Shown: positions 34,831 through 46,779 of the stretch, piece by piece
Numbering within the stretch: the stretch's first letter is position 1
How the letters are laid out: the number at the start of each line of letters is the position of its first letter
The notes under the pieces: model-generated
Told to the model about the DNA's origin: nothing
Seen by the model: only the letters and a program-made list of their open reading frames with translations
Database searches by the model: none
Assembly: GCF_949987535.1 (NCBI RefSeq)
Contig: NC_080074.1
Span: forward strand, 23,705,268-23,769,267
Direction of reading: 5' to 3'
DNA: 64,000 bases
Source of the DNA: Balaenoptera acutorostrata
Taxonomy: Eukaryota; Chordata; Mammalia; Artiodactyla; Balaenopteridae
Made by a program: the position numbers and the translations under genes

Positions 34831-36755
34831 GTTTTAAGGGAATCTCAGGTCATAGGTGTGGTCTCAGGTAGCACAGATTCAGTAGGAAGGAGAATCAAAT
34901 TATGTACAAAGATATACAAATGCATTCAACTTTAACCTCATTAGTGTTAGGAGGAAATTATCCAGGTAATTCCTACATCTTTTGGATTTGGAATGCCTTG
35001 TATGATGAAAAAACCCACTTTCTATAGCTGACAGCTTATGTGGGGCTGTTCAGGTCTGTGTTAAGATGGCTTAGCAATTCTTGAGCACACACGAGCTGAG
35101 GGAAGGAGCATGCTGAGCGGCAGCGGGAGGTGAGCTTGGCATGCACATTGGCCGAGGGTGATCTATAAAGTGCATAGTCCACGCTTTCATAGTTAAGAGT
35201 TGGGTTTTGCAATGGCTACTTCTCTGGTTGAGCTAGAGAAGGGAAGTTAGCAAAGGGCTCTTAAGGTTCCCTGCACTGCCCCCGCCACCCCCAGCCTTCT
35301 CCTAGAGTTTCCCAAAAGGAAGGAGATTGAGTAAGTGGGAAGAAATGGAAAATGACAAGAGAATGGAAGTCAAGAGATTGTTTGGGTTTCTATTTTTATT
35401 TTTCATTTTTGGAAGGAGAGAAAAATAAACTGCCTAAGATGAATCAAGGAGAAAAACATTAAAAAACAAACAAACAAAAAAGAGATGAGTGATGAAGAGA
35501 GGAAGGAAATCTCCTTGGTAGATAAAACAGATTTGCCAAATATATTACATTCATTAAGATTTTCTCTGCTTATAATGTGTGCTTTTCGGAGGCTTTTCTT
35601 AGCATTAACGGACGCTCTGGGAGAGGAGAAAGTTGGCAGAGAGAAGCCTAGCAAATATATAAATAAGCTTTGGAGCTTTCAGAAGTTTCATTTCCCACAA
35701 TAGAACGTTCTCCAGGCTGGGCAAACTTTTTCTTACTTAAACAAATGCTTTGAAAGACAAAGATTTCATATTGTCAGTGGAACATTCAGACTAATAATTG
35801 CCTCTGTTCTTTCTGCCTTGAAGTCTCAAAAGCCTGCAGATTTATGATTCACTTTTGGCAATAAGCTCCTTCAAATAAATATTACTTTCCCAGGCTGCAA
35901 ATTGAGTTTCTGAAACACACAGAGATCAACTTCACTAAGATTAAGAACTAAGTTTTCTTGGTGTGTATGTATATATGATTAAAAAACACCGTGTTTGCTT
36001 TTTTCCCCTCTTCTTTGGGAAAATTGATTACAAAACTTTACTTTTAAAAATAGTTATTTTTAATAGTTGATTTACTACCAGTGAGATTTTGTAGAACCTT
36101 TTGTTGGGGGAGCAGGGGGTGGAGATAGGAAGGGGATGGAAGGCAGTTTGACCTTTCTCTTAGGGTTGTGGACCTCAGAAACTTTACACAACCTAAGGTT
36201 GAGGATTTAAACCAGTTTACTTTGTAGTTGGCACAAGATAGTTCCAAAAGTCTTAAAGCAAAAAAATAATACAAGTGAGGATAGATGTTAAGAAATACAC
36301 TGAGGGCAGTAGACCCCAAGTGTTGGAACTGAGACTCTTTCAGAGCAACCAGCCATCTATCGGGGCTGTTGGATTGTTAGTGCCAACTCAGTGAATGTTA
36401 CTGGGTTCCTTCAATATGCCCGTAGGGGCACCAAGGGAGATGAGACATGGTGTTGATACCCACATAAATACTTCTAAGTTGAGGATAAGACAGAGAAAAC
36501 ACAATAAGCTGCAGGAGTGCAAAAGATGCCCAGCCTGGGCTGTGGGGAGGATGTCACATCCCCAAAGTCCGGCCTCACTTTGGGCTATGACAGTCACCTA
36601 GGTCCTTGTCCACATGCATTAAGCAGGTAGAAGGCGACCAGGCCTCTTTCAATAGACCTATGACACCATTTCCTTGTCCTGATTCCACGACACTGCTCCA
36701 ATTCTGTCTGGATTCCACTCTGTCCCTGTCCCGGTTTGAGCTCTGTGTGGGAATT
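34831..36755. other. Repeat-poor stretch, no gene seen
   Basis: About 1.9 kb with no clear transposon. 35480-35960 is AT-rich and compositionally like conserved non-coding DNA. The frames at 35403-35703 on both strands lack domains. Confidence 0.35.
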
Positions 36756-36759
36756 CCTG

Positions 36760-36990
36760 CCTTAATGATAATGATCCTTTATGGAGAACTTAATAAGTGT
36801 CAGGCATCATGGTGCTATTTTTTATTTATTATTTTCCTGACACAGGTATTATTGCCTCATTATAGATGAGGAAACTGAGGTTTACAAATTTTAACTAACT
36901 TGCTTAAGGTCACAGAAACTAATAGGAGCTAGAATATGGATTTCTATTCAAGTCTGACTACAAAGCCTATAATTTCAGCCATTATTATGT
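36760..36990 (-). repeat. MIR SINE, antisense
   Basis: TAAGTGTCAGGCATCATGGT, ATAGATGAGGAAACTGAGGT and TTGCTTAAGGTCACAGAAAC are antisense MIR. Confidence 0.75.
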
Positions 36991-37016
36991 AACAACAACA
37001 GCAGCAGCAGCAGCAG
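36991..37016 (+). repeat. (CAA/CAG)n microsatellite
   Basis: AACAACAACAGCAGCAGCAG then CAGCAG: a short CAA tract running into about six CAG units, lodged between two MIR copies. Confidence 0.9.
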
Positions 37017-37212
37017 TTAACATTTGTTAAACACTTAACTATGTGCTAGGCGCATAGTTCCTATTATTATTTCATTTAATCCTCACATGAATCTTAGGAG
37101 GGCATCTGTGACTAACTTGTCGAAGGTCACACAGCTGGTAAGGGATGGAACCTAGATCCAAGCTCAGGTAGGCTCCTGGCTCCAGAGCCTGCAGCCTTAA
37201 CCACTATGCTCT
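37017..37212 (-). repeat. MIR SINE, antisense, second tandem copy
   Basis: TTAACATTTGTTAAACACTT, TTCATTTAATCCTCACATGA, GAAGGTCACACAGCTGGTAA and CCTTAACCACTATGCTCTAC give a near full-length antisense MIR. Confidence 0.8.
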
Positions 37213-37379
37213 ACCACCTATATGCCAAGATCCTACATTGGTTTGTGCCCTTCTTTAGGTTCTGGACACAGACTGTGGCTCTCCTGCTTGGACTTTTCAA
37301 CTTGCCTGCTTGCTTTGGGATGCCATACCTGTCATCATGTCTACTCTTTTAGTGTGTGTGCCTTTCTGTTTCTTCTCTC

Positions 37380-37700
37380 TTCCCTAAAGTTTTACTGAGC
37401 ACCTATGGGGCCCAGGCACTGTACTGGGCAATTGGGTGGTGCAGATCAATACCCAGAGTACTTATTTAGAGGAATAATGGACCCTGTTCTGAAGCTAGTT
37501 AAAATCCAGTGAGGAGGCAGATTAGTCAGCACAGTATTCCAGTGCCAAGTAACAAGTGGTGTGATAGAGGAAAGCATGACTGCTCTGGTAGCCTCGAAGA
37601 GGAATCTAGCTCTGGGTGAGGCAAGGACACAGAAAGGGCACTATTTAAGAAATATCTTTATAAAGCAGGAATTCACAAGACAAAGGAGGGAGGGAAAAAT
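37380..37700 (-). repeat. L2-like LINE, antisense
   Basis: TTTTACTGAGCACCTATGGG, GGCCCAGGCACTGTACTGGG and GGACCCTGTTCTGAAGCTAG match antisense L2. The 3' limit is vague. Confidence 0.5.
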
Positions 37701-37814
37701 AGATCTTACTTTAAGTCCATTTTTTTTTTTTTTTACCTTCTCACACATAGGGTTGGAAAAGTTGGTGGCTAGTTTGTACTTCAGGAATCAACCATGCATA
37801 AAACACTGCATCAT

Positions 37815-37935
37815 AATAATAACTGGCATTTGTGAAGAACCTTCAAGAGGCCAGGCAAATTTCTGAATCTTTACATGCATTATCTAGTCTAATCCTCACA
37901 CTATGACATAGACGTTATTATTGTTCCCAGGTTCT
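37815..37935 (-). repeat. MIR SINE, antisense
   Basis: ATAATAACTGGCATTTGTGA, TTTACATGCATTATCTAGTC and TAATCCTCACACTATGACAT are antisense MIR. Confidence 0.65.
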
Positions 37936-38029
37936 ACATAAGATTCACGGGGGCCTGGGGAAGGGGAAAGATGCCTTTTGCATCCAGTTTGTTTTGGTTT
38001 CATGAAAGAGATGGAGACATTTCTAAAAC

Positions 38030-38155
38030 ATTGTCTATAGACCACCTACATCTGACCAACTAGGGGGCTTGTTCAAAATGGAGGTGCCAGGCCCAGAACT
38101 ACAAAATCAGTCCCTTCTGCATGCTCTGCCGGTGATTCTGGAGCACACCAAACAA
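38030..38155 (+). repeat. MER5-like hAT-Charlie relic
   Basis: ATTGTCTATAGACCACCTAC, GGGGGCTTGTTCAAAATGGA and CCAGGCCCAGAACTACAAAA fit a MER5-type element. Confidence 0.5.
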
Positions 38156-39474
38156 ACTCTGAACCGTCCCCTGGCTGGTGTGCACCGAACACGTGGGACA
38201 AGTTTGTTCCCTATAGAACATCTTTGTAATCTCATTGGTCATTTATTAAAAGAACCAGCTCAGCGAGTTCAAGAGGGGCTGCTGTTTACCCGGGAGATGG
38301 AATTTCCACTCCCCTTTAGGCTTCCATATACGGATATGTTCCAAGACGATACTATGTTTTTTGCAGCCCTACTTTTCAGAAAATGAGGCCGTCCCTTTCG
38401 AAAAATGCTAAGGGTATGTTGATCTTTTAATAAGAGAGCCGGCTCATGGGATGATCTGTTAGTGATTTTCTTCTTCAGCTCACGCCTGGCGCTGGTGGCT
38501 GTGGCAGGAGACTGGAATGTTCTAACATGAAGGGTACTTTTCCCTCACTCCCCTCTCCTATGGGGGGCAGACCACAGAGTAAAGACTATAGGTGAAAAGA
38601 AAGTGTAGTTCTCCAGTGGTGGAGACCAGTAGTGTGCCTCTCAAACATAAGAGTGTGCCTCTCAGTTTCTTTTGTCCTACAGGTCCCCGAGATTAAGGAC
38701 TTTGGGACCATATAGCAGCAAAGTTGGGCTAAATGAGTGTACAGTTCAATGATATTAAGTACCTTAACATTTTTACCACAGTTATTAAAAAATAAGTTTA
38801 AAAAATGGGCTAAATGAATCAAATCTCCATTTTCTCTTAGTTCATGGTAGCTGAGCCCTTGACAATGCCAGACCTTTACAATTGTGAACCTTCAGCGCAA
38901 GTGGAGAGTTGGGATGTGGTACAAAGGCGCAAGGGACTAATAAAAGATTGTAAAATTCTCTGCATCTCTCCCCCTTTTCCAAAGCACCATGTGGAAACAG
39001 GTGCATGAGATGGGCTCTTTGATGACTATTTTAAGTGCAATTTTCACCACTGTATTCAGGTTTCCAATAACCATTTACAGAAGAACAGGGTCATAATTCC
39101 TAACAGGTTTGCATGTATTCAAAGACTGACTTTGAATCTAATTTATACAGGTTGAAGAAATTTGGAGGAACATAGAAATGTGATGCCAAATGTAAGAATA
39201 TGTTTTATTTGTTAATGTTCATCCATCTGTTTAGTACTGACTATAAGACCACGAGATAAACAATAATAGATGAACAAGATAGGGCCTTGTATTCACAATC
39301 ATTCTGTCTAGCACATGGTCAAATAAGCATAATTTATTTTGCAGGATGGTTGTCAGGTTAAATACTGTACCTACTTTGGGAGGACCTCGAAAAGTATAGG
39401 TGGACAGTTTGCTGTTGGGGCTAGAGAGAGACAGAAGAATGGAAGAGAAACTGTTTTGCAATGATAAAGAATTC
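38156..39474. other. Repeat-poor stretch, no gene recognised
   Basis: The 105-codon plus frame 38069-38386 starts inside a MER5 relic and continues into unique DNA with unusually many CpGs (ACCGAACACGTGGGACAAG, GTTTACCCGGGAGATGG). No domain is recognised, so I do not call a gene. Confidence 0.35.
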
Positions 39475-40450
39475 ATTCTACAACCACTTATTTAATGGGT
39501 ATCTATTGTGTACCAGTAGACTGTACTAAAACTTGAAGTAATGTGTTGAACAAGATGGGCATAATTTCAATTGTATTGGAATGTACAGTCCTCAAGAGAG
39601 AGGAAATGAATCCAAGGATTGTAATAACGTTTGATAACTGCTATGGTGGAAAAAATACTATTGCTGTATAACAAACCACCCCCAAATTTAGTGACTTAAA
39701 ATAGCAATCGTTTGTCATTTCTCAGGTATCTTCAGGTTGGCTACCTAGGCTAAACAGCTCTACAGATCTTTTTTTTGGACTCAGTCATATGTCCGTGGGT
39801 CACCTGGGGAACAGCTGACCTGGTCTGGGCTTTGTTGATGAAGTTTTCCTTGGTGGCTCTGCTCTATATATCCCTCACCCTCCTCCTGGGATAAGTAGGC
39901 TAGTCCAAGTATGTTCTTCTCATGCTACAGCAGAATCAAAGAAGGCAAGCGGAAACATATGAGACCTCTTAAAGCATTATGATCAGAACTGGCACACTGT
40001 TAACTTCTGCCTCAGTCTCTTGGTCAAAGAAAGTCATATAGCTGAACTCAAATTTAAGGAGTGGGAAAATATTCTCTTATCCGTTAGTGGGAGAAACTGA
40101 AAAGTCACAGGACAAATTGTGTGAATACAGTAAAAAGTGAAGAACTGGGGAGAGTGATGCAACCTTTTTACATAGAGCATGACACCTAGTGAGACCTAAA
40201 GGATGAGTAGGATTTATTCAGATGTAAGAGAGTGGGTGGGATAGTCAGAGGAGGACATGTTCTAGGCAGAAGAAACAACAAGTGGGCAGTTCTAGAGTCA
40301 TGGCGAGTCTGAGGAACTGAAAGAAGGCAAGTGTGGATGGAAAGAAGAAAACGGTGGAAAGAGATGAGCAGGGTGGGATCAGATTAGGAAGAACCTTATC
40401 TCCACGTTAATAACTGACTTTGAAGTTTCTCTTAAGGGCATTCAGAGCCA
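39475..40450 (-). repeat. L2-like LINE, antisense, split by an insertion
   Basis: CTACAACCACTTATTTAATG and GTATCTATTGTGTACCAGTA begin it. It resumes with GTGAGACCTAAAGGATGAGT and GGACATGTTCTAGGCAGAAG after the insertion at 39665-40085. Confidence 0.55.
39665..40085 (+). repeat. Ancient repeat nested in L2, class not assigned
   Basis: TGCTGTATAACAAACCACCC, CAGCTGACCTGGTCTGGGCT and GGTCAAAGAAAGTCATATAG follow the order of a common old ~400-bp mammalian repeat. It interrupts the L2, so it is younger than it. Confidence 0.55.
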
Positions 40451-40944
40451 TGAGGGGTTTTGATATTATGGTCATTACTTGCAAGTCATCATGAACCTCA
40501 TGGTCTAGATTTAAGGGAGAATGTCCTTGCTCCAGTTCGTAATTGCATAAGCAAAAAAGTGCACCTTCCTCAATATTTTGATCAGAGTTTCACATTATTT
40601 GTTCAATGTATTCCCATTCCCTTGGGCCCTCTGATTAATGTCTTTGCACTATCCCACTTTGACCTTTAGTAATTAGTGCAAATATTTTAAGTTCAGCATG
40701 TTAATTCCTCTCACAGGAAAAGCATTTTCTTTGAGAATCACCCATAAATCATTAAAAAAATTAATTGGCAAGTGAGAGAAGAAGCCATTTTCCAGCAAAT
40801 ATTGGCAGTCTATCCCATTATGGGCTAAAGCTCTAGATGTTGGAAACAGTGTTTCACCTGCTCAGACATTTGACCCATTCAGAGCAAAGAAATATCCTTC
40901 TTCTTTTGTCATTCCTCTGGGTCTATAATTCTTTAAAGTATTTT
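40451..40944. other. No gene seen
   Basis: Non-repetitive AT-rich sequence with short frames only. Confidence 0.4.
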
Positions 40945-41140
40945 AAGGAGGCATCATGGCAGAGCTAGATGAACCAGATTTTACTCCCAGCTCTGCCACT
41001 GACTGCTTGGGTGACCTTGGACAACTTACTTATTCCCACTGGGCTTCAGTGTTTTCTCCATAAAGATGGGTGTAAATGCTCCTTCAGAACATTTCCAGCT
41101 CTAAAATTCTCTGCTTTTTTGGATTATGCTCTGAATAGCA
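40945..41140 (+). repeat. MIR SINE
   Basis: TCCCAGCTCTGCCACTGACT, TGGGTGACCTTGGACAACTT and ACTGGGCTTCAGTGTTTTCT are the central MIR region. Confidence 0.75.
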
Positions 41141-42288
41141 TGGTAATTCCACAAATGGAGATTTGTAGTTTTCACTTTCAGAAACTGCTTGAAGTACTTT
41201 TGCCATTGTACACAATTAAGAGTTCGTAAGATTCTTAACGATGAGGCAGAAAGAAGTCAGGAAAAGGATGTCTGCATGCACGTAGGCAATAAATGAATTT
41301 GTTATGAGTTAAGACATCTGCCAAGAGGCACTGGTGAGAATGGCAGTGGCTGCTTGATCACCTGTGTGCCAGAGTAAGGGCAGTATTATAAATGAGCTGT
41401 GAGCTAGAATTACACTAAGGATCTTGTGGTTCTTATTTATTTGTTTTTTTGTTTTACTTTTTTGTATGTGTCTTTTACCATAACTCTTGAGATTCACGGC
41501 TATACAATTATACCTGAATATTTTCTAGATCCAGTGACTTTTTGAATAGCAAGGGAAGTACGGCACCTCCAGCCAAGAGCCGTGAGTGTAGGAGCCTACC
41601 ATGAGTCAAATTCAATTTCAGGAATTTAAATTTACATTGAGGCTGAACTTATTTGGTTTCCTGGACAGAAGCTGTATCAGGTAGTCTCTTGGCTCAGTAT
41701 TTGATGTGTTTGTAATTGTTATTTACTTAACATCTCTTAGGCATAAGAATTTTCTCAGAACATAGCGTGAAAGGGAAGCAGAGCTCACTTCTCTGTTGTC
41801 TTTCCAACATTCCCCAGCACACTGATCGGGGCGTCTACAACTCAAATAGTTAGCATTTCCCAGAGCAACACGAGCACTCAATCCCAAAGATAAATCTCAA
41901 GCATTCTAAAGGTATCCTAGCACTTTAGAAGCCAAGTTAGTGATTTCCCAGGGAAGGGTTTGGCTGGTGGTGATTATAGAAATAAATCTGCACTTCATTT
42001 TTAGCCCAGTGGCCCATTACAGCTCGCTTCAGAGTCTAAGCTCCCAAGAATAACGAGAGTCATTTTATGGGAAGGAGAGATTATAAATCACCAACTTTGT
42101 CAGTTCTGTGTTTCCCTCCAGCATCCTTTTCTCTGTGAGTTGTGCAGACAGCTGCCCCTGAGCACCCCAGTGAGAAGCTTCACCTGTTCTTTGTTTGCTT
42201 TTGACTGAGGCCTCAAGTTGGCCCTGGCCGCGTCCCAGGGCCACCTGTTAGTCCTAAATGGAGGAGTGTTTGAGAAAATACTCATTTT
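41141..42288. other. No gene seen
   Basis: Non-repetitive; one 62-codon minus-strand frame (41309-41497) without a domain. Confidence 0.4.
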
Positions 42289-42302
42289 AAAAGCATACAT
42301 AG

Positions 42303-42596
42303 GGCTTCCCTGGTGGCGCAGTGGTTGAGAATCTGCCTGCCAATGCAGGGGACACGGGTTCGAGCCCTGGTCTGGGAAGATCCCACATGCCGCGGAGCGA
42401 CTAGGCCCGTGAGCCACAATTACTGAGCCTGCGCGTCTGGAGCCTGTGCTCCGCAACAAGAGAGGCCGCGACAGTGAGAGGCCCGCGCACCGCGATGAAG
42501 AGTGGCCCCCGCTTGCCGCAACTGGAGAAAGCCCTCGCACAGAAACGAAGACCCAACACAGCCATAAATAAATAAATAAATAAATAAAATTAAAAA
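42303..42596 (+). mobile_element. CHR-2 SINE, plus member of an inverted pair
   Basis: Head GGCTTCCCTGGTGGCGCAGT, B-box area ACACGGGTTCGAGCCCTGGT and an (AAAT)n tail. A perfect 14-bp TSD (AAAAGCATACATAG) lies at 42289-42302 and 42597-42610. The 146-codon minus-strand frame over it is a SINE artefact. Confidence 0.95.
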
Positions 42597-42623
42597 AAAA
42601 GCATACATAGCCTCAGAAGTTTT

Positions 42624-42963
42624 TTTTTTTTTTTTTAATTTTATAAATTTATTTATTTTATTTATTATTTGTTTTTGGCTTTGTTGGGTCTTCGTTGATG
42701 TGTGTGGGCCTTCTCTAGATGCAGCGAGCGGGGACTACTGTTTGTTGCAATGGGCGGGCTTCTCATTGCAGTGGCTTCTCTTGTTGCGGAGCACAGGCTC
42801 CAGGCGCGCAGGCTTCAGCAGTTGTGGCACACAGCCTCAGTAGTTGTGGCGCACGGGCTTAGCCGCTCCGCGGCATGTGGGATCCTCCCAGATCAGGGCT
42901 CAAACCCGTGTCCCCTGCATTGGCAGGCGGACTCTCAACCACTGCGCCACCAGGGAAGTCCCG
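42624..42963 (-). mobile_element. CHR SINE, minus member of an inverted pair
   Basis: It runs from a T-rich tail through TTGTTGGGTCTTCGTTGATG to GCGCCACCAGGGAAGTCCC on the minus strand. It is more diverged than its neighbour and its head differs (GGGACTTCCC). The TSD is near-perfect (CCTCAGAAGTTTT at 42611-42623, CTTCAGAAGTTTT at 42964-42976). Only ~27 bp separate the two elements, tail to tail. Confidence 0.9.
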
Positions 42964-42976
42964 CTTCAGAAGTTTT

Positions 42977-44635
42977 GACTCTTGTTTTCTAAGTTTTACT
43001 CCTAAACTTACCAAAACAGATAATTGTATCAGAGTGCAAACCTCAGGCAAGCAAGGGGTTAAACAAAATCTATGCTGAGTCTGCAGAACTCTGACCAAGT
43101 GTCTGTTCACGAGACACCACCCGAAGAGGTATATTGGGCCATTCGGGATCTGGGAAATGCTCAGTAAAGGGCGTAGCTTACCTGGGTCTGTTGTCTACAG
43201 CATGTAAAAAAGAGAAAAATTGAATATCTACTCCCATTTTATCTCCTTTTGGTATAAGTTTAAATACCTACAATATATAAAGTCCTATATGTATAGAACT
43301 TAGTTATACATGTGGTGTGTGCTTTAAATTTTTTTTATACCCATAGGGTGCATGATCAGAAAAATTTGGCAACAACTAATTAGTGCCGCGTCATCTTTCT
43401 TAGTGAAAACTAGTTAACAAGATTCACTCTTAATGCATCGCCTCATTTTAGCCATCTGTCTTATTTCTGTAGTCCTAAATATCATAGTACCAGCCAAACT
43501 GAAAAGCTTTGAGGGATAGAGGGAAGGTGTGAGGGAGGGAGGCTGAGAGAGTGGGAAGAAGAGGCAGGGAGAGGTGAAGAGGTGATGGAGGACAGCGTGG
43601 AGTCCACGACCCCTAAGTTCCCTTTCAGTCTCAAGGTTTGGTCACCTCAGGTTGTATCTCCTTTTGTCAGCTAGCACTAAGTGCAGGTGCTGAAGGGCTG
43701 AAATGGCTGAAAGATATTTCATACTCCTTAAAAAGCTATAGGCAGGGTTAAGTTACAAACTACCGTTAGCCTCTGAAAAATTGAAAGTTGGCTGTATAAA
43801 GTGAGGCGAGGATGGCAATTATTAATGAATAATCACTTAATACAGGCAGATGCTAAAGTGATAAACACATCAATTGGACTGGTTTAAAAACAGTTCACAG
43901 GCCCATTCATCAACCCGAACAATTCTCCCCACTTTACCCTCCCTCCCCACTGTGGCGGGCCATGCGTTGGGGATGGGTCAGCTGCGGAGGGCAGTCTCCT
44001 CCTGGATTTACTGAAATATAAACAAAGTAAACATTTTCCATCTCAATTTATCTTAGCATATCAGAGCGGCATAATGAGTTGAAATTATTATGATTACTTT
44101 TTTGGTTCCTCTCTTCTGCTGTTGATTTACATACGAAACAAATTATACTGGGTGTTGAGAGGTGAAATTAGCATTCTTCTGTGGTTACCAATAGGAGGCA
44201 GATGTTGGATCACTCATTTTAAAGATCTGACTGGTGCTGAAATGAACATGTATTAATATGGCAAGAATAGGGGATAAGTGTATTATACCATTGGGACGCC
44301 ATGACAATTCATTTATCACCATTTATGAACTATGGGTGCATACACTGTCACAAATGAAGATGGATGTATTATCTCTTGAGGTCCTCTGACATGCAGAAGT
44401 AATGTGTGTGGGCATATGTGATTTTAATATATATTAACTTGCAAATAACTCTGTGATGCATGCAAGCCATTGCATGTGACAGGAGAGAGTGCTTATTAGT
44501 CAATACACCGCTTAGACTGAAGAGACCCAGCAGGAATTAGATGGTGACTGATCAAGGCTATGCTTATCAACCTGTTACCTTCATTCTTCTTTTAAAAATT
44601 CTAGGGATTTCTATTCGGATAAGGAAACTAAAATT
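42977..44635. other. Repeat-poor stretch, candidate conserved non-coding DNA
   Basis: A purine-rich tract at about 43508-43600 is the only simple repeat. 43800-44170 carries stacked TAAT-type homeodomain-like motifs (GGCAATTATTAATGAATAAT, GCATAATGAGTTGAAATTAT). Such sequence is typical of developmental enhancers, but this is inference only. Confidence 0.35.
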
Positions 44636-44651
44636 AAGAAATACTATGTTC

Positions 44652-44947
44652 GGGCTTCCCTGGTGGCGCAGTGGTTGAGAATCTGCCTGCTAATGCAGGA
44701 GACACGGGTTTGAGCCCTGGTCTGGGAAGATCCCACATGCCACGGAGCAGCTGGGCCCGTGAGCCACAGCTGCTGAGCCTGCGCGTCTGGAGCCTGTGCC
44801 CCGCAACGGGAGGGGCCGCGATAGTGAAAGGCCCGCGCACCGCGATGAAGAGTGGCCCCCACTTGCCGCAACTACAGAAAGCCCTCGCACGAACCGAAGA
44901 CCCAGCACAGCCAAAAATAAATAAATAAAAAAAAAAAAAAAAAAAAA
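44652..44947 (+). mobile_element. CHR-2 SINE
   Basis: GGGCTTCCCTGGTGGCGCAG to an A20-type tail. Perfect 16-bp TSD (AAGAAATACTATGTTC) at 44636-44651 and 44948-44963. The overlapping 91-118-codon frames on the minus strand are SINE artefacts. Confidence 0.95.
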
Positions 44948-44963
44948 AAGAAATACTATGTTC

Positions 44964-45474
44964 AATGTAAAACAATGCCTTGTGAGCCAAAAAACCTGTG
45001 TTGTGATCCTAGCCCTAGAAATGACCCACTCTTATTGGTTTTTGTAACTGTGCTGGAAGAACAAGATGATCTTGACTGAGAGGAATAGCAGAGAGAAGCT
45101 GTTCCCTTTATTTCAGCGATACTGTCTCTGATCTATTTGAGGACTTGGTCATTTGGACCAGTACGTACTCATAATTTGGGATTCCCACACAGAACAAAGC
45201 CTTATTGAGACAGCAGTCTACAAGGAGGCTACTTCTATGCTCTTAGCCATTCTGGGTCCCTGCGCGATGACTGTAAGGTATAGATAAGGTCCCCTTACTT
45301 TAACTTCTCTGTTGATTCCTGGAAGCGTCTTGAACTGGGAACTTTCAGGAGAAGACAAAAAGACTAACTAAGGATGACTAAGCTACATTCAATAATGGGA
45401 ATGATTGCATAGCCTAATGTGTGTGATGTGTTATGATAATAGAATTATTAATTAAAATAATACCTTTTAATAGT
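44964..45474. other. No gene seen
   Basis: Non-repetitive sequence between a SINE and a MIR, with no notable frame. Confidence 0.4.
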
Positions 45475-45690
45475 AAAAATATTGAGCACTCACCGTCTTC
45501 TAGGTCCTCTGGTAAGCACTTGGTCCTTTTATCTCATGTAAACCACAGACATCCTGTGAGGAAGCTAAAATTATTATTCTCACTTTATAGATGAAGGTTT
45601 ATAGAGATAAACTCTATACTTGTCAAGGTATCATAGCAGAGGCAAGGTTCTGACTCAGAGTGTCTCCGCCTCCAGAACAGAGGTCATTCT
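45475..45690 (-). repeat. MIR SINE, antisense
   Basis: ATTGAGCACTCACCGTCTTC, TTATTATTCTCACTTTATAG and ATAGCAGAGGCAAGGTTCTG are antisense MIR. Confidence 0.75.
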
Positions 45691-46389
45691 GATGGCTACA
45701 TCTGTCCTGCTCACTAAGGGGCTAGCAATAACCCTGAACTTGTGTGGCTGAGCAAACAGTCCTAAGGCTGGTCTGATGCAGGCTATCTTCTATTATCCCA
45801 TGCAGCCTATGCTGCTCAGGGGACCTCTTGCTACAGAAAATTTGTTGATCCATCTTGGTCTCATCTTTGTTTATATGCTTTCCTGACATGCAGTCTTGGG
45901 GGGCCACCAGGCTTGTTAGCTGAGGAATGGTTGACAGTGTTTTGTGCTGTGGTATCTCTGAGGGACCTACATCCAGCTCTTGAGAGCATTTTCTTTCTCT
46001 GAGTGATGTCTCTGTGGGAGGTTCCTGACATCTTTGCCAGGCTGTGGCTGTTCCCACCTAGAATCTGAACTGAAAATGGACTTTACCATTATTGTAAATG
46101 CCCTTCTCCCCCAGAATAATCGGACTGTAGTTCAAGGTCCTTCTTGTTTAATCAGTCATATACAATACCATGTAGATTTCACTTATATCATGACTGTATT
46201 TTATGTTTTTATATTTATTAGGTAGATGTTTATCTTTTTTATGTCTATAAAACATAAAAAGTTGTGGTTATGGAGGCTATTTCCCAAACAAAAAACCAGG
46301 GTGTTACCTGGCCTTGTTTAAAAGTGAAGCAGAATATCTGAAATTAAGACTACCCAGAAAATTCAGATTATATGATCATACAAGTATAA
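45691..46389. other. Non-repetitive; one 111-codon minus frame, no gene called
   Basis: The minus-strand frame 45722-46057 is the longest open frame outside recognised repeats after those at 7.5, 8.5 and 33.8 kb. It is hydrophilic, with no signal peptide, membrane segment or known domain. Codon and splice evidence are absent, so chance is the default. Confidence 0.35.
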
Positions 46390-46560
46390 GAAAAGGGGCA
46401 CTGGACTTGGGATTGGATCTGGTTTCCAATCCTAGTTGTATCACTAGCTCACTCTGTGATCTTGCTTGAGTCACTTAATGTCCCTGGACTGTATTTTTTC
46501 TTCTGTAAAATGTGGATAATACATGCTTGAACTACTCCCTCTGGGTTGTGGTGGCTCAGC
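46390..46560 (+). repeat. MIR SINE
   Basis: GGTTTCCAATCCTAGTTGTA, GTGATCTTGCTTGAGTCACT and CTTCTGTAAAATGTGGATAA match MIR. Confidence 0.75.
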
Positions 46561-46589
46561 TGGGAAGATGTAGTAAGTCACAAATATAT

Positions 46590-46700
46590 CAACTATTTAT
46601 TGAGTATCTTTTTTGTGCTGAATGCTATGCTAGACTCTGGAGATATAAAGATGAGTAAGATACGTTCCTATTTTGTGATCTCACGGATGTCTCCAGTTCA
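46590..46700 (-). repeat. L2 LINE, antisense
   Basis: ACTATTTATTGAGTATCTTT, GCTATGCTAGACTCTGGAGA and GATGAGTAAGATACGTTCCT are antisense L2 3' end. Confidence 0.6.
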
Positions 46701-46779
46701 TCTTCACAAGAAGCTGGCAGTCTCAGGCACATGAAATCATATATCATGGAAAAGCACTTTGTGAACTCTAAAGCTCTCG

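Noticed and set aside
36991..37016. CAG tract as a coding polyglutamine
   Set aside because: It sits between two MIR relics with no open reading frame of note; a microsatellite is the simpler reading.
37700..37735. T-run near 37.72 kb as a retrocopy tail
   Set aside because: No target-site duplication could be paired with it.
42100..42540. 146-codon minus-strand open frame (the longest in the window)
   Set aside because: It lies mostly over a CHR-2 SINE. Near-identical peptides arise at 22.1, 44.7, 49.3 and 63.6 kb from the other SINE copies, so it is a repeat artefact.
45722..46057. 111-codon minus-strand frame outside repeats
   Set aside because: No domain, no homologue recognised, no credible splice sites; this length occurs by chance in 64 kb.
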